Shown one piece after another: positions 7,905-16,238 of a DNA stretch of 35,038 nt. The stretch lies in the NCBI GenBank assembly GCA_028696455.1, contig JAQVGZ010000016.1, positions 1 to 35,038 of the forward strand, given 5' to 3'. Source of the stretch: Desulfotomaculaceae bacterium (GTDB lineage: Bacteria > Bacillota > Desulfotomaculia > Desulfotomaculales > Pelotomaculaceae). The notes under the pieces are model-generated. The model was not told the DNA's origin. It saw only the letters and a list, made by a program, of their open reading frames with translations, and searched no databases. Position 1 is the stretch's first letter. Each line of letters starts with the position of its first letter. The position numbers and the translations under genes were made by a program.

Positions 7905-9386
7905 TTAATAACAAATGACAGGAGTACCCGGTGTAATATTATTAAATATCTGCTTTGCTACATTGTAAGGTGCATTTACACAACCATGGGAGCCATTTGT
8001 ATAATAAATATTAAGTCCAAATACACTTCTCCAACTGGCATCATGTATCCCTATAGCTCCATCAAATGGCATCCAAAAGTCGACGTGAGCAGCATAACCC
8101 GGACCTCTCAGTACAACATTTCTTGCCTTATATTTTAAACTATAAACTCCTTTACGTGTTGAATGATTTTTACTTACATTTCCAGTAACAACATTACCTT
8201 CTACTATTAAAGAGCCATTTTTATAAAACCATAAGTGCTGTTTTGCTAAAGATATTTCTACATAGGTATTTCCTATATCATTATTATCATAGACTAAGGT
8301 ATTTTGAATGAACATCGGTTCTCTTGTTATAGTTTTTCCTTCTTTAATAGTAGAAATGAGGTAATTTTTCTCTTCAATTTTATTTATAGACCTACCGTAA
8401 TCACCACCACTTATTATTATTGTTTCTCCCGATGATGTAACAAAACTTCTCGCCTTGCCTGCTGTGTCAAAAATATCAGAAAGTATATTAATATAATCTT
8501 CCATTTCTTTTTCATTAACTTTAACTCGTAAATTTTCATCAATTTCAAGCCAATGATTTATTTGGGACCCGTCTAGAATTTTTATACTGTCTTCAACGGT
8601 ATAAATAATCTTTGTTGCTACATATTTGTTAAGTGTTTTTTTAACTTCCAAGACTTCTGGTGACTTTGCATCATACTGTGGCTTTATATAGCAACCCATA
8701 GATTCCAAGTCTATTTCAGCTTCCATGCTCCGTATTGAATCTGCCACACAAGAATATAAAATATTTTTATCCACCTTGTTTCCTACAGCTCCATCTATAA
8801 TTTCATAGCATTTATCGTTTTCTGCATACCTAAAACTGGGGTTTTTAGGTTCGACTATACTACCTGGTTCAAAACAAGACAGTTGATTGATTCGTTCCTT
8901 TAGTAGTTTCTCATCAAATTCTAATACAACCGTCTTTTTAGTATCTCCCCTGGTGAAACACGCTAATACCCATTTAAAACCATCCTGCTCAGCCATTATT
9001 TTTTCAATTTCTTCATCTAAGTCGTACTTTAATCCCACATCATCAGCTTTTATATGTTCAATTTTACCCTCCCGCTCTTTTATGTTAAGGGTATAATCAT
9101 TAAGTTCTGATGCCATCACTGCCTTTGCAGCCTCTAAAGATTTTCCTGAAATATTTATACCATTGATTTCAGTGCTAAAATAAAAATGATGTTTAAAATA
9201 TTGCGCCATTCCTAAATAAATAACTAATAGAGCAAAAAGAAGAATCAGTCCGCCAATTAGAAAAGATTCTTTAACAAGTTCCTCTGTTGGTTCTTCTGTT
9301 GATTTTGTTGGTTCCTCTAAACCTTCTATTGTTTCTTCAATAAGTGTTTTTACCGGATTTTGTAATCCCTCTTCCGTATTGTTCAC
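7905..9386 (-). CDS. Membrane-anchored L,D-transpeptidase (YkuD) with peptidoglycan-binding domains
   Basis: This predicted cell-wall enzyme forms or edits 3-3 cross-links or attaches proteins to peptidoglycan. It has an acidic, Thr/Glu-rich cytoplasmic N-terminus (~1-45), one membrane helix (~46-66, GGLILLFALLVIYLG), an extracellular region resembling PF12229-type peptidoglycan-binding repeats (~75-340), and a C-terminal YkuD domain (~375-493). The catalytic block is present: IGIHDASWRS and SHGCVNAPY, with catalytic Cys and His. Asn replaces the Arg more usual after the Cys-Val, as in many clostridial homologues. The GTG start overlaps its purine-rich site (AGAGAGG), so the start is uncertain. 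It is AT-rich compared with the fusion gene on the other side. A link to spore cortex or the vegetative wall is possible but unproven. Confidence 0.9.
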   Translation of the reverse strand: MNNTEEGLQNPVKTLIEETIEGLEEPTKSTEEPTEELVKESFLIGGLILLFALLVIYLGMAQYFKHHFYFSTEINGINISGKSLEAAKAVMASELNDYTLNIKEREGKIEHIKADDVGLKYDLDEEIEKIMAEQDGFKWVLACFTRGDTKKTVVLEFDEKLLKERINQLSCFEPGSIVEPKNPSFRYAENDKCYEIIDGAVGNKVDKNILYSCVADSIRSMEAEIDLESMGCYIKPQYDAKSPEVLEVKKTLNKYVATKIIYTVEDSIKILDGSQINHWLEIDENLRVKVNEKEMEDYINILSDIFDTAGKARSFVTSSGETIIISGGDYGRSINKIEEKNYLISTIKEGKTITREPMFIQNTLVYDNNDIGNTYVEISLAKQHLWFYKNGSLIVEGNVVTGNVSKNHSTRKGVYSLKYKARNVVLRGPGYAAHVDFWMPFDGAIGIHDASWRSVFGLNIYYTNGSHGCVNAPYNVAKQIFNNITPGTPVICY

Positions 9387-9745
9387 CTCTCTTTATACAA
9401 AATCCAAAAAAACACATTATTTTTAACATGTGGATATGACCGCATTAATCTATCCTACATCGCATTTTATGTTTCAAAATTCACACTTAAAACCAAAAAT
9501 AAAAAGGGCTTTAGCTAATTTAAGCTAAAGCCTGGATGGCAAAAATGGATTAAATAAGGCCAATCACTGAACTGCCTCAGATGGTTGGCCTTATTGATTG
9601 GTGAAAAATAAGTTTGCTATGTCGCAGCATTTCTCAAGGGATAAATCACTAATCTTGACACATGGCTATAAGGCAACATGTCAAGTGATCAAGAATTGGC
9701 ATGCCGTCAGCTTCCTTTTCCATCGCCTTCATCCTTTACCAATTA
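9387..9745 (-). other. Intergenic region rich in stem-loops
   Basis: No gene is seen. GGCTTTAGCT (9507-9516) pairs perfectly with AGCTAAAGCC (9523-9532); on the minus strand it is followed by a T-rich run, so it can end transcription coming from the HD-domain gene. Upstream of it, AATAAGGCCAA (9553-9563) pairs with TTGGCCTTATT (9585-9595) around a 21-base loop. CCAATCA (9560-9566) can instead pair with TGATTGG (9595-9601), so two structures compete. A third imperfect hairpin spans about 9654-9685. The set could be a long 3' untranslated region or a small RNA. Confidence 0.5.
9507..9532 (-). terminator. Probable Rho-independent terminator for the HD-domain transcript
   Basis: A ten-base-pair perfect stem with a six-base loop is followed on the minus strand by CTTTTTATTTTT. 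It lies about 210 bases beyond the stop codon of the HD-domain gene and ahead of the transpeptidase start. Confidence 0.65.
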
Positions 9746-10315
9746 TTATGCTTTTTCAAAAAGTTTCCTGATTAATTCCAGCCTGCCGTTATCCATTTCT
9801 TCTGCTTTCTTTGTATAAAAGTTTGGCTTCATCTTTCGGAGAAACAGCCTGATATAGTCCTGATAAGTTATATTGAATTCCCGGGCAACATTATTAAATA
9901 ATCCTTCCATTATAACCATCAAGTCGGATTTCTCAAGTAAATCAGCATCAGCAACGATCTTAGCTTCAATAGTCTGCGGCAGCACTCCGGAGTCCGGATC
10001 ATGGGCTTCGATGCAATGACATATCTGTTCAATTATTGGCTTTGGAAGGTTATATTCCGGCAAAATATTTTCCCTGCATGCCCTTGCTCCGCTGAGGGCG
10101 TGGCCTTCGGGGCCGAATAGATATCCCAGATCATGCATAGTTATAGCTGAAAGCACGACGAAATCATTTGCCTTTTCCTCGGCGCAAATTATCTCTGCTC
10201 TCCTGTAGTCCCGCATTATATGATCCCAATTATGGTGGATCCGGTTCATCTGGTCATATATTTTTTTGCTGAAGTCCATGATTTGTACAAGTATGTTTCT
10301 TTCTAGATCATTCAT
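9746..10315 (-). CDS. HD-domain metal-dependent phosphohydrolase
   Basis: This 189-residue soluble protein has the ordered HD-superfamily metal ligands: His in HHNWDHIMRD (~27-36), the His-Asp pair in MHDLGYLFG (~61-62), a distal His in CIEAHD, and Asp in VADADLLEK (~134-136). The spacing fits the single-domain HD hydrolases related to YedJ and to (p)ppGpp or nucleotide phosphohydrolases. The substrate cannot be predicted. The start ATG has AAAGGA six bases upstream. It lies about 70 bases downstream of mntP on the same strand and could be read from the same transcript. Confidence 0.82.
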   Translation of the reverse strand: MNDLERNILVQIMDFSKKIYDQMNRIHHNWDHIMRDYRRAEIICAEEKANDFVVLSAITMHDLGYLFGPEGHALSGARACRENILPEYNLPKPIIEQICHCIEAHDPDSGVLPQTIEAKIVADADLLEKSDLMVIMEGLFNNVAREFNITYQDYIRLFLRKMKPNFYTKKAEEMDNGRLELIRKLFEKA

Positions 10316-10385
10316 TTTTTCCTTTACCCTCCTCTTTAACCTGGAAGCGCCAAACTTTTCCTGTGGTTTCTACGGAATTTTGCTT

Positions 10386-10979
10386 CTAAAAATTGATTAT
10401 TCCTGTATGCTCTAGCAAAATTTTAATACCCATAAGGATTAGAATAAGCCCCCCTGCAAATTCTGCTTTTGATTTGTACCTTACGCCAAATACATTCCCT
10501 ATCTTTACACCAATCATCGACAATATAAGAGTTATAATACCGATAAATGAAACTGCCGGAACAATATTTACTTTAAGAAATGCAAAGGTTACTCCTACCG
10601 CTAAAGCGTCAATACTGGTTGCAGTTGCAAGAACAGACATATTTCTGAAACTAAGTGAGTCGTCCACGCTCTGAGCAAACGAAGAACCGCTTATAATCTC
10701 CTGTTTGCTTTTTTTTGAATCTCGAATCATGTTTATACCGATAACTACAAGTAATAAAAGTGCGATCCAATGGTCAATAGATGTAATTTTGTCTTGAAAC
10801 CGCACTCCTAAAAAATAACCAATTAAAGGCATCCCTGCTTGAAATGTTCCAAAATATAGGCCTACAATTCCTGCTCTCTTTATGTTAATCCGCCTCATAG
10901 ACAATCCTTTAGAAACCGCGACTGCAAATGCGTCCATTGACAAACCAATAGCAATAATAAATAATTCGGATAAACTCAT
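10386..10979 (-). CDS. mntP: MntP-type manganese efflux pump
   Basis: This is a six-helix membrane protein of 197 residues, standard length for the MntP (former DUF204) family, which exports Mn2+ to prevent metal toxicity. It has the internally duplicated signature: [15 protein letters not shown] near the N-terminus (~12-26) and [16 protein letters not shown] in the second half (~120-135). The paired Asp residues are thought to lie in the transport path. A charged cytoplasmic loop ([11 protein letters not shown]) separates the halves. Ribosome site AAAGGTGA precedes ATG. A strong hairpin lies 40 bases before the start codon; manganese exporters are often controlled by leader RNA, but I do not recognise the known manganese riboswitch here. 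Confidence 0.93.
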   Translation of the reverse strand: MSLSELFIIAIGLSMDAFAVAVSKGLSMRRINIKRAGIVGLYFGTFQAGMPLIGYFLGVRFQDKITSIDHWIALLLLVVIGINMIRDSKKSKQEIISGSSFAQSVDDSLSFRNMSVLATATSIDALAVGVTFAFLKVNIVPAVSFIGIITLILSMIGVKIGNVFGVRYKSKAEFAGGLILILMGIKILLEHTGIINF

Positions 10980-11354
10980 TTTTTATTCACCTTTGTCTTC
11001 TAAATAGAAAATATAGAAAGAGACTCACCTGCAGTCTTTTACTGTAGATAAGTCTCATTATTTAAAAAACAGCCAGATATAATCATCATTATGTTGAATT
11101 TTTTACACAATTCTCATTTGTGCTAACTTTTCTCAATTATAATTAATAATACTTATGCTGTCAATTCATTATTCGGCTCCCCCTAGGTCTCTAGGTGATC
11201 AAACGGAAGTCTTTACCAGGCAGGAAACTATTAAGTTATGGTCGTATTTCTCCATAGCAAGATATTTTTAGGCCAGATCTTATCTCCTTTAAGCAATCCC
11301 GGCGGGGGGAACCAGATTATCCCAGATTAATAAAAAAACGAGGAGGGAGTTTTT
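10980..11354. other. Divergent intergenic region between mntP and pepD
   Basis: The mntP side carries the leader hairpin described separately and an AT-rich stretch (about 11085-11160). The pepD side has a small repeat CCTAG-GTCT-CTAGG (11182-11195) and a strong ribosome site GAGGAGGGA just before the TTG start. I could not place convincing -35/-10 pairs for either gene. Confidence 0.4.
11020..11056 (-). promoter_or_regulatory. Leader hairpin upstream of mntP
   Basis: On the minus strand GAGACT pairs with AGTCTC, and the inner TATCTACAGT with ACTGCAGGTG. This gives a 16-pair stem with two G-T wobbles and one mismatch, closed by a five-base loop. It is followed by TTTCT rather than a clean T-run and lies just upstream of the mntP ribosome site. 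It could be a weak terminator or attenuator, or part of a metal-responsive leader. The consensus of the yybP-ykoY manganese riboswitch was not recognised. Confidence 0.55.
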
Positions 11355-12953
11355 TTGAATAACAAAGACATTTTTTTTACACCTAAGATAATCAGTGATT
11401 ACTTTATTGAATTAACCCAAAAAGCTCACCCGTCAGGCGGGGAAGATCCGCTTCGCCAATGGGTCATCAAGAAAGTTTCTGCTATTCAAAACAAATATAC
11501 CGACAACAGGGGTAAGGTTCAAGTCAAATTTTATCACCCGGAAGCAAAAGAACCGGACGAGCGAATAATCTTCCTGCAACGAAAAGGTGCTAACCTTTAT
11601 GCAGACAAATTGCCAGTTATTCTGCAGGCCCATTTGGATATGGTAGCCGTTCCCGGTGAAAAAATTTTCCCGTTAAAATTAGATAAATATACCGAGAACA
11701 ACATCACCTGGCTGAGAGCCTTGAAGGATCTTGCCCATCCTGAAAAAGGGGGTACTACTCTTGGCGCGGATGACGGCATCGGCGTAGCTACAATTTTATC
11801 TGTCTTAGAAGAAGAGACCTTGCAAGATATGCCTTTGGAGTGCCTTTTCACCGTCCAGGAAGAAACCGACATGGCCAGTGCCAGGAATTTTGATGTAAAT
11901 TTACTTACCGGTTCAAAATTCATCAATCTTGATGCGGCGGATTTAAAAGTAATTATCTATGGCAGCGCTGGCGGCTGCGCCAGTGTATATAAAAGAAAAG
12001 TGGCCTGTAGAGAAAGTATGGAAAGCAGCCAAATCTTCCGCATTTCCGTGTCTGGGTTAAAAAGTGGTCACTCCGGGGCTGATATAAATAAAGGCAGACA
12101 AAATGCCATTAAAATTATCACGGATATATTGGTAAGATTAAATGGCAGGATAAACCGGATTGATGCGGCAGGCAGGATCAACAGTTACGATTTGCTTCTG
12201 CACACTATTAACAGAACGGACCGTGTAGTGCAAAATTCAATTCCTGCCGAAGCACAGGCAGTGGTTTCTGTTCCGGTGGCTCAGGCAGATAATTTCGTTG
12301 AGGATATTAACAAATTATTGGATTTAACAAGAGCGGCAAACATGCCTGTCGAAGATCAATTCAGTGCTTCGGTAAGGGTTGCTGACTCTAAAGAGTTGCC
12401 AATGACGGCGGCCTGCACTGATTCTGTGCTGCTCTTGCTGAAGCAATTGCCGCATGGTGTGATTAGCATGATCCCGGCCCGCCCTGGCCTTGTGGAAACA
12501 TCAACTAATCTTTTCGACGTCGTAATTTGTGATGGCGAGCTGCAAATCAGATCTTTTAACCGGAGTTCCAATATAGAAGCTCTTTCATGCTTAAATAACA
12601 TTCAAATGAATATGGCCAGGTGTTTTGGCTTTGAACCAACAATTAACATTGATCATTTTCCGCTCTGGCAGCCTGATGATTCTTCTGAGCTTTTAAAAAT
12701 TGCTAAATCAGTTTACCAAAAAATATATGGTCCCGAGGCGGAAGCAACAGTAATCCACGCCGGCCTGGAATGCGGGTGGATTATAGAAAGGTGCGGTACC
12801 AAAGTTGAGTGCATCTCCATTGGGCCCACAATTCAAGATCTTCATTCCGAAAATGAACGTCTGCAATTAGAGGATAACGGGATAAACACCATAGAATCCT
12901 ATTACCATGCCGTGCTCAAAATAATTTTAAATTCATTTACCGGCGCAAGGTAA
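11355..12953 (+). CDS. pepD: Aminoacyl-histidine dipeptidase, peptidase family M20C (PepD)
   Basis: This cytoplasmic zinc peptidase hydrolyses Xaa-His and other dipeptides. The expected di-metal ligands are visible in order: His in LQAHLDMV (~93), Asp in GADDGIG (~139), the Glu pair in TVQEETD (~169), Asp in FINLDAAD (~194) and His in DLHSENER (~496). A lid domain is inserted between (~215-390). The block ISIGPTIQDLHSENER is characteristic of PepD. At 532 residues it is somewhat longer than the usual ~485, mainly at the N-terminus. The start is TTG behind a very strong GAGGAGGGA, and no better start follows. The stop codon lies inside a 12-bp GC-rich inverted repeat. Confidence 0.9.
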   Translation: MNNKDIFFTPKIISDYFIELTQKAHPSGGEDPLRQWVIKKVSAIQNKYTDNRGKVQVKFYHPEAKEPDERIIFLQRKGANLYADKLPVILQAHLDMVAVPGEKIFPLKLDKYTENNITWLRALKDLAHPEKGGTTLGADDGIGVATILSVLEEETLQDMPLECLFTVQEETDMASARNFDVNLLTGSKFINLDAADLKVIIYGSAGGCASVYKRKVACRESMESSQIFRISVSGLKSGHSGADINKGRQNAIKIITDILVRLNGRINRIDAAGRINSYDLLLHTINRTDRVVQNSIPAEAQAVVSVPVAQADNFVEDINKLLDLTRAANMPVEDQFSASVRVADSKELPMTAACTDSVLLLLKQLPHGVISMIPARPGLVETSTNLFDVVICDGELQIRSFNRSSNIEALSCLNNIQMNMARCFGFEPTINIDHFPLWQPDDSSELLKIAKSVYQKIYGPEAEATVIHAGLECGWIIERCGTKVECISIGPTIQDLHSENERLQLEDNGINTIESYYHAVLKIILNSFTGAR

Positions 12954-12979
12954 CCAGGGGGACGGTTCCCCTGGTTACC
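12949..12979 (+). repeat. REP-like GC-rich inverted repeat at the pepD stop
   Basis: GGTAACCAGGGG pairs perfectly with CCCCTGGTTACC around GACGGTT and includes the pepD stop codon. It is followed by a run of nine C and no T-run, so it is not a classic terminator. AACCAGGGGGACGGTT occurs again, inverted, at 23569-23584, which points to a dispersed repeat family of the REP/RAYT kind. Confidence 0.7.
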
Positions 12980-13146
12980 CCCCCCCCTGGCTATTTTCAT
13001 GATGTAAATTCCGAGAATTTTTACTCAAATATATTTTTGATGTCCAAGGGGCAAGATAAATCAAACAAGCCAAAGGAGCCAATCAATTCCGATTATATAT
13101 TTAAACTTTAAAGTTTGCTTGGAAAGCGCTTTTGAGGGTATGCATT

Positions 13147-13953
13147 ATGGAGAAGAAACAGCCTCAATCAATCAGAAACCAACGCCGGCCCAAAGGGTTA
13201 ATCAGCCCTTTTACCGTGAACTACTTTCATATAAAAAACCCCTGGGTCACGGCCTGGTGGTCCGCAGCTTTTCCGGGGTATGGCTTCATCATCCTGGGCA
13301 GCTATGTTAAAGGGTTTCTTTTAGTAGGCTGGGAGTTGTTCATCAACATTTCCTGTAAACTAAACACCGCAATCGTGTACTCCCTGACGGGAAGGTTTGA
13401 ACAGGCTAAAGAGGTTATCGACTTAAACTTTTTTTTGTTTTATGTGGCCGTGTACATAATGTCTATTTGGAGAACTTACGGTTTAACAGTTGATTTAAAT
13501 AAGCTTTCCATACTGGCAGACCAGGAAGATTCATCTTTTGCTCCGGTTAAATTAAGCGCCCTGGAAATATGTTACCTGGACAAGAAAAATCCCTGGATGG
13601 CGGCAGCACTTTCCGCGCTGGCCCCGGGCCTGGGTCATTTATACACCCATCGCATACCTACGTTCTTTTTTTTGCTGGTAAAGTTCGTTATTGTCGCCTA
13701 CTTTGCTCACCTCCTGCCTGCCATCCACTACACAGCAGTAGGGGCGTTTGAGCATGCTGTAGCTTTGCTTGACCCGCAATGGCTTCTGTTTTTTCCTTCC
13801 CTGTACGGTTTTGCCATTTATGACGCGTATATGAACACGGTTGAGTACAACAAGCTTTTCGATATGGAGCAATCCCGCTTTATCAAAGATAATTACCAAA
13901 GCAAAAACCTGTATCAATCTCTGGAGTGTGAATTTGGCAGATGTTTGTCGTAG
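13147..13953 (+). CDS. Membrane protein with an internal duplication
   Basis: I do not recognise a named family. The protein consists of two related halves. Each starts with NPW(V/M)-x-A, a hydrophobic stretch with a Pro-Gly pair (FPGYG, APGLG), then further helices. Each half ends with a motif of the form Y-x-(L/T)-x(V)-x-(L/Y)NKL, seen in GLTVDLNKL and MNTVEYNKLF, and contains a similar GRFEQAK/GAFEHAV segment. Four to six membrane segments are likely. The chosen ATG has GAGGG eight bases upstream; an in-frame TTG at 13132 overlaps that site and is less likely. The gene overlaps the next by 13 bases, so the two are probably translationally coupled and work together at the membrane. Confidence 0.75.
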   Translation: MEKKQPQSIRNQRRPKGLISPFTVNYFHIKNPWVTAWWSAAFPGYGFIILGSYVKGFLLVGWELFINISCKLNTAIVYSLTGRFEQAKEVIDLNFFLFYVAVYIMSIWRTYGLTVDLNKLSILADQEDSSFAPVKLSALEICYLDKKNPWMAAALSALAPGLGHLYTHRIPTFFFLLVKFVIVAYFAHLLPAIHYTAVGAFEHAVALLDPQWLLFFPSLYGFAIYDAYMNTVEYNKLFDMEQSRFIKDNYQSKNLYQSLECEFGRCLS

Positions 13954-14426
13954 CTACGTTTGATTATTCATTTTATCTTGAGCTTGCAATTACCGACTTG
14001 GAAAAAAGGGGGATCCCCAGAGAAAATATCGGCGGGATCCCCCTGGACAAAAGGGTTGAGGAAAGAAAAACACTGGACAGCATCCACCGTGCGGACGGGT
14101 TTAGCGCCTTTGACGGGGCTGCCGTACTGGGAACAATCTTCATGCTGCTAGGGGCAATTTACGGTTTCATATTAAGCTGGGGACCGATCATATGGGGACT
14201 AATCGGGCTGTTTACGGGGGCACTATTAGGTTTTGTACTGGACAATTCATTTAGTAAACTACACCACAGCAAAGGTAAAAAAAAGACCGGGGAGAAGTCT
14301 TCCGAGATTGTTATTTTGCTTAAGTGTGAAGAACAACACTATGAAATGGTTAAAAAAATTCTATGGGATAACCAGGCGTTAGGTGTTGGTGTTTTTAAAA
14401 TAAACGATTTAATCTCCGTTAATTGA
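13941..14426 (+). CDS. Small membrane protein, unrecognised
   Basis: This is a 161-residue protein of unknown function. It has an N-terminal soluble segment (MFVVATFDYSFYLELAITDLEKRGIPRENI-like, about 1-50) that resembles the alpha/beta start of stress-protein GS17M/DUF1269-type proteins. Two adjacent Gly-rich membrane helices follow (~60-100: AAVLGTIFMLLGAIYGFI and IIWGLIGLFTGALLGFVL). A Lys-rich linker leads to a C-terminal alpha/beta segment (SSEIVILLKCEEQHYEMVKKIL). The soluble-hairpin-soluble layout suggests a peripheral sensor or regulator with a membrane hairpin. The start overlaps the preceding membrane-protein gene; the stop overlaps the convergent phosphoesterase gene by 18 bases. 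Confidence 0.7.
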   Translation: MFVVATFDYSFYLELAITDLEKRGIPRENIGGIPLDKRVEERKTLDSIHRADGFSAFDGAAVLGTIFMLLGAIYGFILSWGPIIWGLIGLFTGALLGFVLDNSFSKLHHSKGKKKTGEKSSEIVILLKCEEQHYEMVKKILWDNQALGVGVFKINDLISVN

Positions 14427-15251
14427 ATACAAGGTAATGATCGCGACCTGAGGTCTGCAAAAAAAACGCAACGGCAACAGGGTTGTCCCCACCCCCCAGG
14501 TGGTATAGAGCAATAATTTATCTATCTTATATAAACCGGAATGATATTTTCGACCGAGCCTGGTTGTAATCAGTGGACCTATATAGGGCAGGCGGACCTG
14601 TCCGCCGTGGCTATGGCCGGATAGCTGCAGGCTAACCGGGCGACTGGCGGCACTGTCAGCAAAGTCAGGCTCGTGAACCAGCAGTATGCTGCAGGCCTCC
14701 TCCGGGATTCCGGCCATTGCTTTGGCCAGGTCCGGCCCGCCTTTTAGAACATCCGCGAGACCTACTATAAATAGCCGGCCACCCTTTTTTTCTAAAACCG
14801 CATGCTCATTGATTAGGACATGAAAGCCACCCAGTTCCAACGCCCGGCTCACGTATTTGGTTCCAGCCCGGCAATCGTGGTTGCCTAAAACGGCAAACTT
14901 ACCGGAGGGGGCTTTTAATTTGCGTAAGATTGGCGCCGCTTCCAACAACATACCCGTACCTGCATAAGCGTTCAGAAAATCCCCGGTAAAGCAGATTATG
15001 TCAGGGTGCTCGCGGTTAATTAGCTCAACCACACCCGACAATCGCTTTGGTGAATAAAAGATGCTCAGATGAACATCACTAAACAGAGCTATGCGCAGCC
15101 CAGCGTAGGAACGGGGCAACATCGAAAGTGATACGCTTAATTTCCGGACCTCCAGCCAGAACCGCTCAATGGCAAAGGCGTATAACCCAATTAACAAAAC
15201 TCCAGCCCCAAAAAACCAAATCAATGGGGGGGATGCCACAGTATCATTCAT
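14409..15251 (-). CDS. Membrane-anchored metallophosphoesterase (YaeI/YkuE-like)
   Basis: This 280-residue calcineurin-like phosphoesterase has one N-terminal membrane helix (~8-27) followed by the catalytic domain. The five metal-binding motifs occur in order: SDVHL (~55), TGDF (~89), GNHDC (~122), VHEPD (~190) and GHSHGGQVRLP (~210). The arrangement matches the YkuE/YaeI group, which includes UDP-diacylglucosamine-type and other phosphoesterases acting at the membrane; the exact substrate is not readable. The start has only a distant GGAG. It converges on, and slightly overlaps, the small membrane-protein gene. Confidence 0.88.
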   Translation of the reverse strand: MNDTVASPPLIWFFGAGVLLIGLYAFAIERFWLEVRKLSVSLSMLPRSYAGLRIALFSDVHLSIFYSPKRLSGVVELINREHPDIICFTGDFLNAYAGTGMLLEAAPILRKLKAPSGKFAVLGNHDCRAGTKYVSRALELGGFHVLINEHAVLEKKGGRLFIVGLADVLKGGPDLAKAMAGIPEEACSILLVHEPDFADSAASRPVSLQLSGHSHGGQVRLPYIGPLITTRLGRKYHSGLYKIDKLLLYTTWGVGTTLLPLRFFCRPQVAIITLYSINGD

Positions 15252-15414
15252 TTTAACGAATCCGCTCCGGTCACTCTTTATACCTTCCTCAATTGTAGCA
15301 TTATAGGTGTAATTTTACACCACCGCCGAATCTATTCTTCCGGTATCCTTAAGAAAATGTGACCGGGTGGGATTTGCACAGATATCTTAATATAGCGCGG
15401 CAGAGCAAATATCA

Positions 15415-15930
15415 TTACTTTTTACCAGTAGTAGCTTTATTTCTTTTACCCCAGGGCTTGAGTACAGATATAAACACTAATACAATCAATAATGCCACCT
15501 GTATACTACCTAAAAAATTATTCATTTCCTTAAAATATAAATAATTGGTATTTTGAAGGGCATTTATTCTTTCAGCATCAGCAATTGCTAAAGCTCCATT
15601 AACCCATGGGCCTAAATAGAATGTTCCAAATAATATCTGTGCAACTGTGGCAATCCATTTAAAAATAACCCAATTATATTTTAAAAACCCCCATTGAGTT
15701 AACCAACTTATAAGAAATCCAGTAATTAAACAGCCAAGAGCCGAAGGAATTATAATGTAGTCATCTAATAATCTAATTGAAAAATTAAATGCATATAATT
15801 CATCGCCATTTGGCACATGACTTGTAAGAAATCCAAGTAATACCATAGACAGGCCGGTACCTATCCAGGTGCAGCAAAATAAGATATGCAGTCCTTTAAG
15901 CCATTGTCTGCCCTTGGGGCCAAGTTTCAT
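15415..15930 (-). CDS. Four-helix integral membrane protein, DUF2269-like
   Basis: This 171-residue hydrophobic protein has four predicted membrane helices. The first carries GLHILFCCTWIGTGLSM, then IPSALGCLITGFLISW, a WIATVAQILFGTFYLGPWV segment and a final QVALLIVLVFISVLKPW, followed by a basic tail. A Trp-Leu-x-x-Leu-His-Ile start and a conserved Trp-Ile-Gly are typical of DUF2269-like and CopD-related proteins, where the His may bind heme or metal; this is a weak resemblance. AAAGGAG sits seven bases before the ATG chosen. An upstream in-frame ATG at 15948 overlaps that site and is rejected. A TTGACA (16011-16016, minus strand) could be its -35 box, with a short spacer to TATTAA. Confidence 0.7.
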   Translation of the reverse strand: MKLGPKGRQWLKGLHILFCCTWIGTGLSMVLLGFLTSHVPNGDELYAFNFSIRLLDDYIIIPSALGCLITGFLISWLTQWGFLKYNWVIFKWIATVAQILFGTFYLGPWVNGALAIADAERINALQNTNYLYFKEMNNFLGSIQVALLIVLVFISVLKPWGKRNKATTGKK

Positions 15931-16238
15931 AAGGAAATCTCCTTTCATTAACGAGGGAAGTTTCGCTTTTCTCTTGATCTATTCCTAACTTAATATAGCA
16001 TTTACCATTATGTCAATACCGTATCTAATTACCCTCCAAAGGTGGTAAAGTCAATGTCTATTCTCTGGAGATGGCAACTCTGCCAGCGCCCAGTGGCTTG
16101 AGCAAATAGAAACCTTTTGACTGTCTAAACCATCCCCTTGGCTTAGTAACCTAACCAATGCGAAAAGCACCCCGTTTGCAGGAGTGCATATTCGTATTGG
16201 CAGAATTCTTTTATATGCTATTAAGATATACTCTTTTT
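15931..16238. other. Intergenic region between the DUF2269-like gene and the anti-sigma gene
   Basis: Apart from the possible promoter of the DUF2269-like gene (TTGACA at 16011-16016, minus strand) and the terminator at 16163-16187, I see nothing supportable here. Confidence 0.5.
16163..16187 (-). terminator. Probable terminator of the first ECF sigma operon
   Basis: On the minus strand GCACTCC pairs with GGGGTGC (one G-T wobble) around TGCAAAC and is followed by TTTT. It lies about 50 bases beyond the anti-sigma stop codon. Confidence 0.6.

Noticed and set aside
10980-11354. yybP-ykoY manganese riboswitch before mntP
   Set aside because: The conserved internal loops of that riboswitch could not be found, only a simple long hairpin.
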